From contig JAKBCE010000004.1 of the NCBI GenBank assembly GCA_021808195.1, positions 62,001-126,000 of the forward strand: 64,000 nucleotides of DNA, in the 5' to 3' direction. Within the stretch, counting starts at the first letter, position 1. Each line of letters begins with the position of its first letter. A program made the translations under genes and the position numbers. The stretch comes from Pseudomonadota bacterium. Lineage in GTDB: Bacteria > Pseudomonadota > Gammaproteobacteria > Steroidobacterales > Steroidobacteraceae. The notes below the pieces were generated by a model. That model did no database searches. It was not told where the DNA came from and was given only the letters and a program-made list of their open reading frames with translations. Below, in pieces: positions 1 through 9,225 of the stretch.

Positions 1-1200
1 GTGAAACACACCGGTCAGCGCCACGATTTTGGAAAATCCGAGCGCATCCTGCGGCGTCCACTCACCGGCCGCCTCACCGTAAACACCCTTAGAGGCGCTC
101 ATCAGCGAGTGCGGCGAGTCGACGCCCTCGATAAACAGGTTGCCCGGGCGCAGCGCGAAGCGCACCGTGCCGCTCACCCGTGCCTGCGAGGACTCGAGCA
201 GGGCCTCGATGTCCCGGCAGACCGGATCGAGCAGCTGGCCTTCGTGCACCAGATCGCCGTATGGCTGGGCCACCAGCTCCTTGATCCGCTGCTGCCGGCC
301 GGTGAGCACGAGCTTCTCCAGTTCCCGATGCGCGGTCAGCAGCACCTCGGCGGCCGGCGCCTCGAAGGCCACTCGGCCCTTGGTGCCGATGATGGTATCG
401 CCGAGGTGAATGCCACGACCGATGCCGAAGGGCGCAGCCAGGGATTCCAGCGCCTCGATCAGCGCCACAGGCGTGAACGCGCGGCCATCGAGGCCGACGG
501 GCCGGCCGCGCTCGAACGCAAGCGCGTGGGTTTCAGGCGCTCGCGGGCGGGTGAACGCATCCCGGGTGAGCACCCAGGCCTCATCCGCAATGGTGCCGGA
601 CGAGGTGAGGGTCTCTTGGCCGCCGATCGTCACCCCCCACAACCCCCGGTTAATCGAATAAGCCGCGCCAAACGGCGGTATCGGCAGGCCGCGGGCCTGC
701 AGAAATGCCAGCTCCTCGGGCCGCTTGAAGGCCTCGTCGCGCACGGGGGCGAGCACCTCGAGATCGGGCGCCAGGGTGCGCATCGCCACTTCGAAGCGCA
801 CCTGATCGTTGCCGGCAGCGGTGCAGCCGTGCGCGATCATGCGGGTGCCGAGCTTGCGCGCCATGTGGGCGATGGTCTGAGCCTGCATGACGCGTTCAGC
901 ACCGACGCACAGCGGATAGAGCTGCCCGCGCTTCACGTTGCCCATGATCAGAAAGCGCAGCACCTGCTCGAAATACTCCGCGCGCGCGTCGACTTGATGG
1001 TGCGCGACGGCACCGAGTGCACGCGCCCGCTCAGCGAGCGTGCGTGCCGCATCGGAGTCGATGCCACCGGTATCGACGGTGACGGTGATCACCGGACGCT
1101 GGTAAGTCTCCTTCAGCCACGGCACCAGAAAAGAGGTGTCGAGACCGCCGGAATAGGCGAGAACGATGGGCTGTTCGCCCGCGGAAGTGGCTGTGGGCAT
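1..1200 (-). CDS. argG: Argininosuccinate synthase (3' end beyond window)
   Basis: Joins citrulline and aspartate with ATP to form argininosuccinate, the penultimate step of arginine synthesis (cytoplasmic). The reverse strand from the ATG at 1200 translates without a stop for 400 codons to the window edge. The ATP-binding P-loop SGGLDTS lies near residue 17. The segments HGCTAAGNDQVRF and GDTIIG match the Xanthomonas-type ArgG rather than the E. coli type. That family is about 400 residues, so only a few C-terminal residues should be missing. The start is 3 nt after the argR stop, so the two genes form one operon under arginine repressor control. Function is confident; the gene is partial only because of the window boundary. 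Confidence 0.95.
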   Translation of the reverse strand, partial: MPTATSAGEQPIVLAYSGGLDTSFLVPWLKETYQRPVITVTVDTGGIDSDAARTLAERARALGAVAHHQVDARAEYFEQVLRFLIMGNVKRGQLYPLCVGAERVMQAQTIAHMARKLGTRMIAHGCTAAGNDQVRFEVAMRTLAPDLEVLAPVRDEAFKRPEELAFLQARGLPIPPFGAAYSINRGLWGVTIGGQETLTSSGTIADEAWVLTRDAFTRPRAPETHALAFERGRPVGLDGRAFTPVALIEALESLAAPFGIGRGIHLGDTIIGTKGRVAFEAPAAEVLLTAHRELEKLVLTGRQQRIKELVAQPYGDLVHEGQLLDPVCRDIEALLESSQARVSGTVRFALRPGNLFIEGVDSPHSLMSASKGVYGEAAGEWTPQDALGFSKIVALTGVFH

Positions 1201-1203
1201 GGC

Positions 1204-1650
1204 TCAGATCCGAAAGAGCGCCTGCAGTCGCGTGATCAGCTGTTCCTGAGCGCGCTCCGAGGCGGTGGCGATGAAGATGGTGTCGTCACCCGAAAGGGTG
1301 CCGGCGACTTCGGGCCATTCGGCCCGATCGATGGCGACCGCAACACTCTGGGCCGCGCCGATGGTCGTGCGCAGCACCGTCAGCGACGGCCCGGCTCGCT
1401 TCAGCCCGCGCACGAACTGCGCGAGCATGGCGAAATCACCCTGGGTACGTGAGACCTCGTCCGGCGGCAGAACGTAGCGACCGCTCGCCTTCAGCACGCC
1501 GAGGTCGCGCAGGTCGCGGCTGACCGAGGACTGGGTGACCTCGTACCCTTCTGCGCGCAGCAAACTCACCAGATCCTCCTGGCGATGGACGACACCACTG
1601 CGCAACAAGCGCACCACGGCCTGGCGACGTTCGAGTTGCTGGACATCCAT
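1204..1650 (-). CDS. argR: Arginine repressor ArgR
   Basis: Hexameric arginine-sensing repressor that controls arginine biosynthesis genes. At 148 aa it has the normal family length. The N-terminal winged helix includes a recognition region containing TQSSVSRDLRDL (about 38-49). The C-terminal arginine-binding/oligomerisation domain carries the GDDTIFIA motif near residue 121. It is the first gene of an argR-argG operon (3 nt spacing). Its own promoter region contains an ARG-box-like palindrome, which suggests autoregulation. The start ATG at 1650 fits the family's usual N-terminus. Confidence 0.96.
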   Translation of the reverse strand: MDVQQLERRQAVVRLLRSGVVHRQEDLVSLLRAEGYEVTQSSVSRDLRDLGVLKASGRYVLPPDEVSRTQGDFAMLAQFVRGLKRAGPSLTVLRTTIGAAQSVAVAIDRAEWPEVAGTLSGDDTIFIATASERAQEQLITRLQALFRI

Positions 1651-1694
1651 GGCGATTAGGGGCGGCGAGGGCGTGTGTGCATAAAGTTGCGCGT

Positions 1695-1722
1695 ATTTTG
1701 CATATTAATTCGCGCAAGTCAA
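1695..1722 (-). promoter_or_regulatory. argR promoter with embedded ARG box
   Basis: On the minus strand, TTGACT (1717-1722) and CAAAAT (1695-1700) are separated by 16 nt, a plausible sigma-70 promoter. Within the spacer and -10 edge lies TGCATATTAATTCG (1699-1712, plus strand), which matches 12 of 14 positions of the ARG-box half-site pair TGAATWWWWATTCA. Binding of ArgR-arginine there would block RNA polymerase. The site lies about 50 nt upstream of argR and just after the tamB stop. Confidence 0.7.
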
Positions 1723-1725
1723 TGC

Positions 1726-4700
1726 TCACTTCGTCACCGTGAACACCAGATCCGCCCCGCCGAGCTGGCCGCTCTTGCTCTGTCCGGCTAACTTGCCCTG
1801 CCCGGCCTCGATGCGGATCGTCCAGTGCTCACCGATGCTGTAGCGCAGCCGGACCGCGCTCAACTGCTCGGTGAGCCCCACCCCGTAGCTCACGTACAGG
1901 CGTGGCGAGAGGTACTTGCCCAGCACCAGCGAGGTCTGATTGTTCAGATCGGTCTGCAGGCTCACGTCGGGCAAGCCGATGCGCGAGCCGAGCTGCTGCG
2001 CAAGGATTGCCCCGCCCTGCGCCAGCAGTTCGCTGGCGGCGGTGTTCTGCTGAGATTGGGTGCCGGTGGTGGTCTGCAGCGCCTGCAGCGACCCTCCGCC
2101 GCCGGACAGGATGAGCGACATGATCTGCGATTGCGAAAGCGAGGGGTTCGAGAAGAAGGAAACCTGGGGCTGCTTGAGCGTCCCGCTGACGTTGATTCCG
2201 GCGGTGACGTCCGGATAGCGGCGCACGGCGCGGATCTCGATACCGGGATTGTCGAGCGGGCCGCCGCGGAAGAAGAGCCGACCGGATTGGATGGTCAACC
2301 GGCGCGCATAGGCCGAATACTGACCCTTCTGCACGTACAGCTCGCCGGTGGCGGTGGTGCCCTGCCCGAAGCCGCTGCGCACCGTGAGCCGTCCGCTCAA
2401 GTTGCCGGTCAACCCCATCGTATCGATGTGGACGTCGTTGCCGAGATCGAAGGTGATCGCACTGAGCACCTGGTAGCGGTGGGCCACAGGGGTCGACTCC
2501 TCGCCGAGGAGCACCTGATCGGAGCTGGTGCGTACCGCACCGGTGAGATTGCGCGGGGCGATACGTGCATGCGAGATGCTCACCGTCCCGGTCACATCGA
2601 TGCGATGCGCCGCCATGCGGAAGTCGAGATTCGGCGCGGCATCGATGCGCGCTTCGGGCAGATTGACGACCCGCAGATCGCTACCCTGCAAGTGCAGCTC
2701 GGCGCTCGGCCCGGAGGCATGCCAACCCATCTGGCCAGAGGCGTGCAACAGACCGCTTCCGACCCGTGCCGAGCCCTCGATCTTCAGGCCGCCGTCGGCC
2801 AGGTGCGCCGTCACGGCCAGGTCGCGCATCTGCAGATTGGTGCGATACACGTCCGCGGAGGCATTGACGATCTGAGCGACGCCACTGATGTGCGGATCGG
2901 CCACTGTACCGCCGACCGTGGCGTTCGCGACCAACGCCCCCGAGACCGCATCGACGCCGGGTAGATAAAGTGACACCAGATTCAGGCGCGCCGTGCGCGC
3001 ATGCACCGTGCCCTGCAGAGGCATGTTCTGCCAGCTCGCGACGTTGCGACCGATATCGAGCGTCGCATCGAGTGTGCCGATGGCGCCAGAGCTGAGCGAG
3101 GCTTGCGCCCGGATGATCCCCGGCCCTGCCGTGGCGATGAGCAACCCCGAGCCGATGGTCGTGTGCTCGACCTTGCCGCTCACCAGCCGCCGCGAGAGCA
3201 CCCCGTCCGTCAAGGTCATGCGCAACGCTCCCTGCGCCGGCGAGCCGCCACCACCGGCGAGTTCGATCCGTGCGCCGAGCGTGCCCTGGTACTCGACCTC
3301 GGGAGTCATGCCCGCAGTGAGTGTCGCGAGCGGCAGCGTGTCGGCGGTCACGTGCGCCGACCAGCTCGCCGGCGTCCAGTTCGCCCCGGCGCACAGTGCG
3401 CCCGGCGTGCCCTCGAGGCACAGCTCCCCGAGCGCACTGTGCGAGCGGGAGAGGAACAACGAGGCAACCTGACGCAAGTGCAGCTTCAGCGGCTGCGGCC
3501 CGGTCACGTTGAATGTGGTGATCTGGCCGTTGAACACGCCGGCGGCGAAACGCCCCGCGGCCTGCGCCGTCAACTGCATACCCGGTGCGCTCATCGCCAG
3601 ATGCGCGCGCAGACTCGACGCCGGGCCGGTGAGTGTGAAATCGAGACTGCGCAGCAGGTGGTGCCGCGAGCGCAGCGTGCGCAGGCGCAGCAGCACATTG
3701 GAAGAACTGCGGCCCGTCGGGTCGAACCGCACATGCGCCGTGATCGAGGCGAGTGAGTTGGCCCCCACATGCAGATCCGAGCCGCGCAGCGATGCCAGCA
3801 CCTGCGGTGCGCTGAGCGGACCATCGATCGTTCCGCTCGCATCGATGCGGCCGCGAGCGGCGGCCGCGAACAGACTCATATCCCCGGCAAGCGCGAAGCG
3901 CAGGCGCACCTGCTGGTCCAACCGGCCATCGAGCGCAAGGTGCGTCTGACCGAGATCGAGGCGAACCTGTTGAAACGACCAGACACCCTGATCGCGAACG
4001 ATGCGCCCGCGGCCGCTGGCCGGCTTGCCGCGCACCTCGCCGCTCAGCTGATTAAACGTGATGTGCATCGAGGCGCCAGCGCCGAAGCCCTGTCCGGACG
4101 CGCGCAGCGCAAAACCGACCCGACCGCGCAGCACCGGCCGCACGCCGCCCGGATCGAGGCCCGTGGCATGCGCGCGCAGTGACCAGCGCTTGACCGGCAA
4201 CCAAGCCAGTCGGCCGCGGGCGATCACCTGGCCACCGAGCAACCGCAGGGTCGAGTGCGCGATCGCCAGGCCGGTGGCACTGACCGTACCGACCAGACTG
4301 ACCGGAACGGGCGGTGCCGCACCGAGCTGAGCGACCCCTCGCGCGGTGATGTCGTAGGGCAGCCGGCCGGCGAGTGTGAAGGTGCCGGCCGCGCTGTGCA
4401 ACCGCGACCGACCGACCAGCGGCCAGCGCAGCGCGCGCCAGAGCCCCTGCAAGTGCAGGTCCGGCCGCCCGCCCGCGAAACGGGCGGTCCCGGTTGCGCT
4501 CAGAGCCGCACCCGAGGCCAGATGGCGGAGCATGACCCGACGCGCCGTGAGTACACCGCCGACGTACCGGCCGAGAAGCTCGACGTGGAAGGCGCCCGCA
4601 CCCAGCCCGGTCGGATCGAGGCTCCCGCCGAGGGTAAAGTCCTGCAGAGCGCCGCTCAGCGCCAGCTGGGCACGGATGAGGCCGAACCGGTCGGTGCGAT

Positions 4701-5493
4701 GCCAGGCGCGCAGATCGAGCCCTCGGACGTCGAGTTCGCTGCGCGTCTGCCAATGACCGTCCTGCGTAAACAGCAGGCCGTGCAATCGGACGCTGAAGGG
4801 CTTGCTCAGACGCCCCGAGACGGTGAGCTTGGCCAAGTCCCCGCGCAGCGCGATGTGGCCCACCCAACGCGGCTGCTCGGGCGCTTGCCAGGAGAAATGG
4901 CCCCCGAGGGACAGCTGCAGAGGTCGGGCGGCATGCAATGCCAGCGCCATGGCAGAGGTACCGTACCCCGTTTGCAACGTGAGGTTGGAAACTCGCACGC
5001 TTCGATGGCTGATCGCGACCGCGCCATTGATGTTTGTTCCCTGTAACCGCCGCCCGTCCTGCAGCTCGAGCGCAAGCGCGCCGATGTGCGCGCGTGCGAT
5101 CGTGATGCGCAGCCACCACGGCAAGAATTGTGGATGGGCCGGCGGGGGCAGAGGCGCCACGGGCTTGATGCGCACGTAGACGTCGGTGACGCTCGTCTGC
5201 CGGCTGATCAGGCTGTGCCATGACAGCGGCGAGAACTGCACCTGGGTCGAAACCCCGTCGAAGCGCAGATAAACGTGTCGCTGGTCGATCACGACGCGAC
5301 GCGCATGCACGCCGCTCGCCAGCGTACCGCTGACCTGCTCGATTCTCACCTGCGCCGTGCCGAAGCGCTCCGGCAGATGCGCCACCAGGAAGCGCAAGCC
5401 GCTTTGCGTGTAGACGACAAAGTAAAGCGCCGCAGCACTCAGCACCACCAGCAGGGTGATCAGCAGGCCGCTCAGTGTCAGAAATCGGCGCAT
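1726..5493 (-). CDS. tamB: TamB, inner-membrane translocation and assembly module
   Basis: AsmA/DUF490-superfamily bridge protein. It spans the periplasm as a hydrophobic-grooved beta structure and works with TamA in outer-membrane protein insertion and/or phospholipid transport. The protein is 1255 aa from the ATG at 5493: a short cationic N-terminus, one transmembrane anchor (residues about 6-25), a long repetitive beta-rich body, and the conserved C-terminal DUF490 domain (YPDVTAGINVSGTLKQPQ, and the end VSYGVGL...GEHWTIRIEAGQG). An upstream in-frame start at 5574 was rejected because it would overlap tamA by 68 nt and displace the anchor. The gene follows tamA by 13 nt, the standard tamA-tamB operon. 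Confidence 0.93.
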   Translation of the reverse strand: MRRFLTLSGLLITLLVVLSAAALYFVVYTQSGLRFLVAHLPERFGTAQVRIEQVSGTLASGVHARRVVIDQRHVYLRFDGVSTQVQFSPLSWHSLISRQTSVTDVYVRIKPVAPLPPPAHPQFLPWWLRITIARAHIGALALELQDGRRLQGTNINGAVAISHRSVRVSNLTLQTGYGTSAMALALHAARPLQLSLGGHFSWQAPEQPRWVGHIALRGDLAKLTVSGRLSKPFSVRLHGLLFTQDGHWQTRSELDVRGLDLRAWHRTDRFGLIRAQLALSGALQDFTLGGSLDPTGLGAGAFHVELLGRYVGGVLTARRVMLRHLASGAALSATGTARFAGGRPDLHLQGLWRALRWPLVGRSRLHSAAGTFTLAGRLPYDITARGVAQLGAAPPVPVSLVGTVSATGLAIAHSTLRLLGGQVIARGRLAWLPVKRWSLRAHATGLDPGGVRPVLRGRVGFALRASGQGFGAGASMHITFNQLSGEVRGKPASGRGRIVRDQGVWSFQQVRLDLGQTHLALDGRLDQQVRLRFALAGDMSLFAAAARGRIDASGTIDGPLSAPQVLASLRGSDLHVGANSLASITAHVRFDPTGRSSSNVLLRLRTLRSRHHLLRSLDFTLTGPASSLRAHLAMSAPGMQLTAQAAGRFAAGVFNGQITTFNVTGPQPLKLHLRQVASLFLSRSHSALGELCLEGTPGALCAGANWTPASWSAHVTADTLPLATLTAGMTPEVEYQGTLGARIELAGGGGSPAQGALRMTLTDGVLSRRLVSGKVEHTTIGSGLLIATAGPGIIRAQASLSSGAIGTLDATLDIGRNVASWQNMPLQGTVHARTARLNLVSLYLPGVDAVSGALVANATVGGTVADPHISGVAQIVNASADVYRTNLQMRDLAVTAHLADGGLKIEGSARVGSGLLHASGQMGWHASGPSAELHLQGSDLRVVNLPEARIDAAPNLDFRMAAHRIDVTGTVSISHARIAPRNLTGAVRTSSDQVLLGEESTPVAHRYQVLSAITFDLGNDVHIDTMGLTGNLSGRLTVRSGFGQGTTATGELYVQKGQYSAYARRLTIQSGRLFFRGGPLDNPGIEIRAVRRYPDVTAGINVSGTLKQPQVSFFSNPSLSQSQIMSLILSGGGGSLQALQTTTGTQSQQNTAASELLAQGGAILAQQLGSRIGLPDVSLQTDLNNQTSLVLGKYLSPRLYVSYGVGLTEQLSAVRLRYSIGEHWTIRIEAGQGKLAGQSKSGQLGGADLVFTVTK

Positions 5494-5506
5494 CGCTTCG
5501 GGCCGC

Positions 5507-7450
5507 TCACAACCGTGGCGAGAAGTTGATGTACAGCCGTGGGCTGCCGGGCTGCGAGAGCGGTTCGCCGACATCGATGCCGAGCGTCATCACCGGCAGA
5601 CGCACCCTGAAGCCGATGCCCGCGCCATACTGCAGCAGATGCGGGATATGGAAGCTGTTAAAGGCATTGCCGTAGTCGAAAAACGCGGCGATTCCGAAGT
5701 TGTGCGGCAGATCGCGATCGATTTCCACGGTGCCGCTGATCATGTCCTTGCCGCCAGCCTGCTGCGGCGGCAACGGACAGTGCACCGGATTGACGACGTT
5801 GGCCGGCGGGCTTTGACCCACATAACAGTAATAGTCAGTGGTGGTCTTCGCGGCCTTGTCGATGACCTGATAAACGCCGGTGGCGTAGAAGGTCTGCTCG
5901 GGAGCGAGGGAATTGTACTCGAAGCCGCGCACGCTGCTCTCACCACCGGCAAAGAAGCGCATCACGGGCGGCATGCTGTTGAAATGCGATACGGCGGTTG
6001 CGCCAAAGGCATCGCGCAGCAGCAGGTGCCAGCGGGGCGCGAGCTTGAACACCCGCTCGAGTTCGACTCGGATCTGCAGAAAGTCCGCGTGCGAGCCGAG
6101 CGCGCCATGCGAGCCGCGCACCTCGATCGACACGCCATGGCCGAAAACAGGCTCACCGAAGTAATCGCTCGGGACCGAGGTGATGTCGACGCCCGGCACG
6201 AGCATGTTGCCGACCACACTGGCAATGCCCGTGACCGGGTTTGCGCACGCTCCAGTCTGGGTCAGGATCTGCGCCGGACAGATGGCTCCCGACACCGAGC
6301 CGGTGGTGTGTACGCCATCGAGGTACCACACGGTCTGCCAGCGGCCGGTGACGCGCGTCAGGCTCGCCCCGAGGGTCATGGTGCGTGCGGTCACGGCGGC
6401 GAGCTCGCGCTGCTCGACGCTGGCGATAAAACTCAGATTTTCGGTGGCCGGATCGCCGATCGGGATGACGTAGCGGCTCTGCAGGCTGTACTTGGTGACC
6501 TGCGCGGCTTCCAGATCGACGCTCATGCGATGGCCTTCCTCGTTCACCCGCCGATCCTGCCAGCTGATGATCCCACGCGCGCCGGTGTCCGTCGCATAGC
6601 CGGCCGCAAGCGAGTACACGTTGCGCCGGCTCGGATGCGCCTGAATGTGCACCGGCACCGTGTGCAGCGTTTTGTCCGGCGTGCCCGGCACGACTTCCAG
6701 GTCGGAGAAATACCCCGCGTCATCGAGCACGAACTGCGTGCGAAGCACCCGCGTGAGGTCGAAAGGCTGACCCGGGCGGTAGCGCAGGTAGCGGCGCACC
6801 AGCGCGTTCGTCACGGCATGCTGCTCGATGTGTGTCGCCCCGAAGCGGTAGCGCACCCCGGTGGCAACGGTGAGCAAGACACTGGCGCGATGTTCGTGCG
6901 GGTTGACGAGGATCTCGTGGCGGACCAGGTGCGCATCGACATAGCCATAGATCGCCGCGGTCTGCAGCAGCTCGCTCTTCAACGTCTCGTAAGCAGCCTC
7001 GTTCAGGCGCTCACCGGGGTGAAAGGGCAGATGGGCGGTGATGTGCGTGAAGCGTGGGTCAGCGCTGCCCGGACCGGTGACGCGCACCTCGACGGTGCGC
7101 AAGATGACCGGCGGTCCCGGCGTGATGTCGAGCAGGACTCGCCAGTCATTCGGGCCGGTCTGGCGCACCGCCGGATGCACACTCGACTGGAAGTACCCGT
7201 ACGGTTCGAGCGCCGCTCTCACCTCGCTCTGGACCCGATTCTCCAGCCGCTCGATCGTCTCGGCGTTCAGGTGCGGGCTCTTGCGGTAGCGTTGAAAGCT
7301 CAGATAGGCGAGCACATTGGCGCGTAGTTTGCCGCCGACCCCGCGGATCGTCAGCGCGATGTCGGCGTGCGCAGTGGCAGCAAGCAGCGCGGCGAGCGCG
7401 AGCGCGGCCCGCGCCAACCGAGCCCCGCAGTTCCGATTGCGACGCACCAT
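5507..7450 (-). CDS. tamA: TamA, Omp85-family outer-membrane assembly protein
   Basis: Outer-membrane partner of TamB. The 647-aa protein has a cleavable signal peptide (positively charged start, hydrophobic run about residues 10-25, ending at AHA). About three POTRA domains follow (residues about 30-270), then a C-terminal 16-strand barrel. The barrel contains the Omp85 family segments FFAGGESSVRGFEY (the VRGF/Y lid-lock motif) and GAGIGFRVRLPVMTLGIDVG. Length and architecture agree with TamA (about 580-650 aa) rather than BamA (about 800 aa, five POTRA). tamB follows directly. The last residues (NFSPRL) are less canonical than the usual terminal aromatic residue. Confidence 0.92.
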   Translation of the reverse strand: MVRRNRNCGARLARAALALAALLAATAHADIALTIRGVGGKLRANVLAYLSFQRYRKSPHLNAETIERLENRVQSEVRAALEPYGYFQSSVHPAVRQTGPNDWRVLLDITPGPPVILRTVEVRVTGPGSADPRFTHITAHLPFHPGERLNEAAYETLKSELLQTAAIYGYVDAHLVRHEILVNPHEHRASVLLTVATGVRYRFGATHIEQHAVTNALVRRYLRYRPGQPFDLTRVLRTQFVLDDAGYFSDLEVVPGTPDKTLHTVPVHIQAHPSRRNVYSLAAGYATDTGARGIISWQDRRVNEEGHRMSVDLEAAQVTKYSLQSRYVIPIGDPATENLSFIASVEQRELAAVTARTMTLGASLTRVTGRWQTVWYLDGVHTTGSVSGAICPAQILTQTGACANPVTGIASVVGNMLVPGVDITSVPSDYFGEPVFGHGVSIEVRGSHGALGSHADFLQIRVELERVFKLAPRWHLLLRDAFGATAVSHFNSMPPVMRFFAGGESSVRGFEYNSLAPEQTFYATGVYQVIDKAAKTTTDYYCYVGQSPPANVVNPVHCPLPPQQAGGKDMISGTVEIDRDLPHNFGIAAFFDYGNAFNSFHIPHLLQYGAGIGFRVRLPVMTLGIDVGEPLSQPGSPRLYINFSPRL

Positions 7451-7537
7451 TTAGCGTTGAGACTCCGACCGGCAGACCATGAATTAATCATTCTAATCTG
7501 TCATGACCGCGCATGACCGTGACGGTTCCCGGACCAC

Positions 7538-8326
7538 TCAGCACCATTGGTCTGCGGCCAGCCGGTATTCGCTCTGCCCGACGGGACGTCCGTGGCGATC
7601 GAAGCGTCGCTCGGACATGTGCAGTGCGCCACTCGGCTCGAGCAGCAGGACCGTCGAGCAGCGGGTACCGAACTGCGGGTGCTCGACAAACGGAGCCGAC
7701 AGCGCCCGCTCCCAGGACCCCGGTGTGCCCTCGTGGGCCGGCTCCGTCCCCGTCGCGGCCGCACGACGATCATCGAGCATCCCAAACAGCACGGCTGAGG
7801 CGTCCTCGCCATCCGGGGCATCCGCCAGCCAGCGCTCGAAGGCAGAGCGCACGCGGGTCAGTTTCGGCCAGGGACTGTCCAGGCTGTGGTTGGAAAGCCC
7901 ATAGACGCCGGGCTCGAGCCGTCGCGCGAATGGCGCGACCCGGTTCGAGCCGTACCATAGCGAGTGCTCGTCCGCGAGCAGCAGATTGAAGCCGCCGTAG
8001 CGGGCGGCGCGCGGCCGCAGCGCGCCCAGATAGTCCCCGGCACCCGCCGGGTCGGTGAGGAACTCCGGGATCAGGCCACCGCGCGACGGGGTGTCGGTGG
8101 AGATCTGCGGTTGCTCGCGATAATTGGTGATGACACCGAAGCGTCGACGCTGATCGATGCCGAGCCAGGTGCCTCCGGCACGCAGATCGCGCCCGGCGAG
8201 CAGCGCAGGGGGCGCCGGCCACGGTGCGAGCGGTTCGGCCGGACGATCGTGATATTCGTCGCGGTTCGCCGCGACGATGAGCCGGTAGTGCGGATGAGCC
8301 CGCCAGGCGAGCACCAGCAGACACAC
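7538..8326 (-). CDS. NRDE (TANGO2-like, DUF833) family protein
   Basis: The 262-aa protein begins with the family signature MCLLVLAW...VAANRDEYHDRP: Cys2 is exposed after initiator methionine removal, and the Asn-Arg-Asp-Glu motif follows at about residues 20-24. Other conserved segments are AGGTWLGI and LSNHSLDSPWPK. The family fold resembles Ntn hydrolases. Eukaryotic TANGO2 is linked to heme or lipid handling, but the bacterial function is unsettled. The GTG start overlaps the nudC stop by one base (TAGTG), so the two are translationally coupled. Presence in an operon with a nucleotide-cleaning Nudix enzyme hints at a housekeeping or damage-control role (inference). Confidence 0.9.
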   Translation of the reverse strand: MCLLVLAWRAHPHYRLIVAANRDEYHDRPAEPLAPWPAPPALLAGRDLRAGGTWLGIDQRRRFGVITNYREQPQISTDTPSRGGLIPEFLTDPAGAGDYLGALRPRAARYGGFNLLLADEHSLWYGSNRVAPFARRLEPGVYGLSNHSLDSPWPKLTRVRSAFERWLADAPDGEDASAVLFGMLDDRRAAATGTEPAHEGTPGSWERALSAPFVEHPQFGTRCSTVLLLEPSGALHMSERRFDRHGRPVGQSEYRLAADQWC

Positions 8327-9225
8327 TACGGCTGCGCTCCGAGCCAGGCGTCGATCAGCCGGCGGGAGATCGAGTGCGGCGGCGGCAGCTGAATGCTGCC
8401 AGCGCGCAGCGCCTCACGGGAGAACCAGCGCGCATCCTCGAGTTCCCCGCCGACGCGCACCGGCCCAGGGGCCCCAACCGCTTGGAAGCCCACCATCAGG
8501 GACGCCGGGAAGGGCCAGGGCTGCGAGGAGTCGTAGCGGCTTGCGAGTACCTGCACGCCGGTCTCCTCGAGCACTTCGCGCTGCACGGCGTCCTCGAGGC
8601 TCTCGCCGGGCTCGACGAAACCGGCGATGGTCGAGTACCGGCCCGGCGGCCACGTGCGCTGGCGCCCGAGTAGCGCCCGTTCCCCGTCGCTGACGAGCAC
8701 GATGATGGCGGGGTCGATGCGCGGGAAATATTCCTCGGCGCATTGCGTCTCGACACAGATCACGCTGTGCCCGGCACGCGCCGGAGCGGTCGGCGCGCCG
8801 CACACACCGCAGCGGCGCTGACGCGCCCGCCAGACCGACAGCGCCCGGGCGTACGCCAGCAGGCCCGCCTCCTCGACGTCGAGCTCTGGGGAGAGCGGGC
8901 GCAGCTCCTGGAACGAGGCGCCTGCGGGCAGCTCGACGTCCTGCCATCGCGCGTCCAGCGATAGCAACACGCAGCGGCGCCCGCGGAACCAGCCGAGCAG
9001 CACGAAGCGATCAGGCTCGGCTGCCGCCACCGCCGGATGGTGCGGCGAGACGAATGCGATGCGCGGCGGTGCGTCGGCATAAAGCAGCTGGCTCGTGCCG
9101 CGGGCGAGCAGGAACTGGGTGTGCGGATCGGCGAGCGCGCGCTCGAGCCAGTCACCGTGCTCGCGCAGTTCGGTGCGGCGGTCAACGTAGGTGCCAGAGA
9201 AGAAGTTCGGTCGGACGGGTGTCAT
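8326..9225 (-). CDS. nudC: NAD(+)/NADH diphosphatase NudC
   Basis: Hydrolyses NADH/NAD to NMN(H) plus AMP; E. coli NudC also removes NAD caps from RNA 5' ends. The 299-aa protein has a zinc-ribbon-like cysteine region (CGVC at about residues 137-140, more cysteines at CVETQC). A complete Nudix box follows (GFVEPGESLEDAV...REVLEETG), then the family-defining SQPWPFPAS array that separates NADH pyrophosphatases from other Nudix enzymes. The ATG at 9225 is preferred over the GTG-type extension to 9396 because its ATGA overlap couples it to the upstream FlhC-like gene. It sits in the middle of a three-gene overlapping operon. Confidence 0.93.
   Translation of the reverse strand: MTPVRPNFFSGTYVDRRTELREHGDWLERALADPHTQFLLARGTSQLLYADAPPRIAFVSPHHPAVAAAEPDRFVLLGWFRGRRCVLLSLDARWQDVELPAGASFQELRPLSPELDVEEAGLLAYARALSVWRARQRRCGVCGAPTAPARAGHSVICVETQCAEEYFPRIDPAIIVLVSDGERALLGRQRTWPPGRYSTIAGFVEPGESLEDAVQREVLEETGVQVLASRYDSSQPWPFPASLMVGFQAVGAPGPVRVGGELEDARWFSREALRAGSIQLPPPHSISRRLIDAWLGAQP

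Noticed and set aside
1..1452. Long plus-strand open frame (483 codons)
   Set aside because: It is antisense to argG and argR, whose translations show unmistakable family motifs; the plus frame is Arg/Gly/His-rich and has no RBS.
5456..7327. 623-codon plus-strand frame opposite tamA
   Set aside because: High-GC antisense shadow; the minus-strand TamA has a signal peptide and Omp85 motifs.
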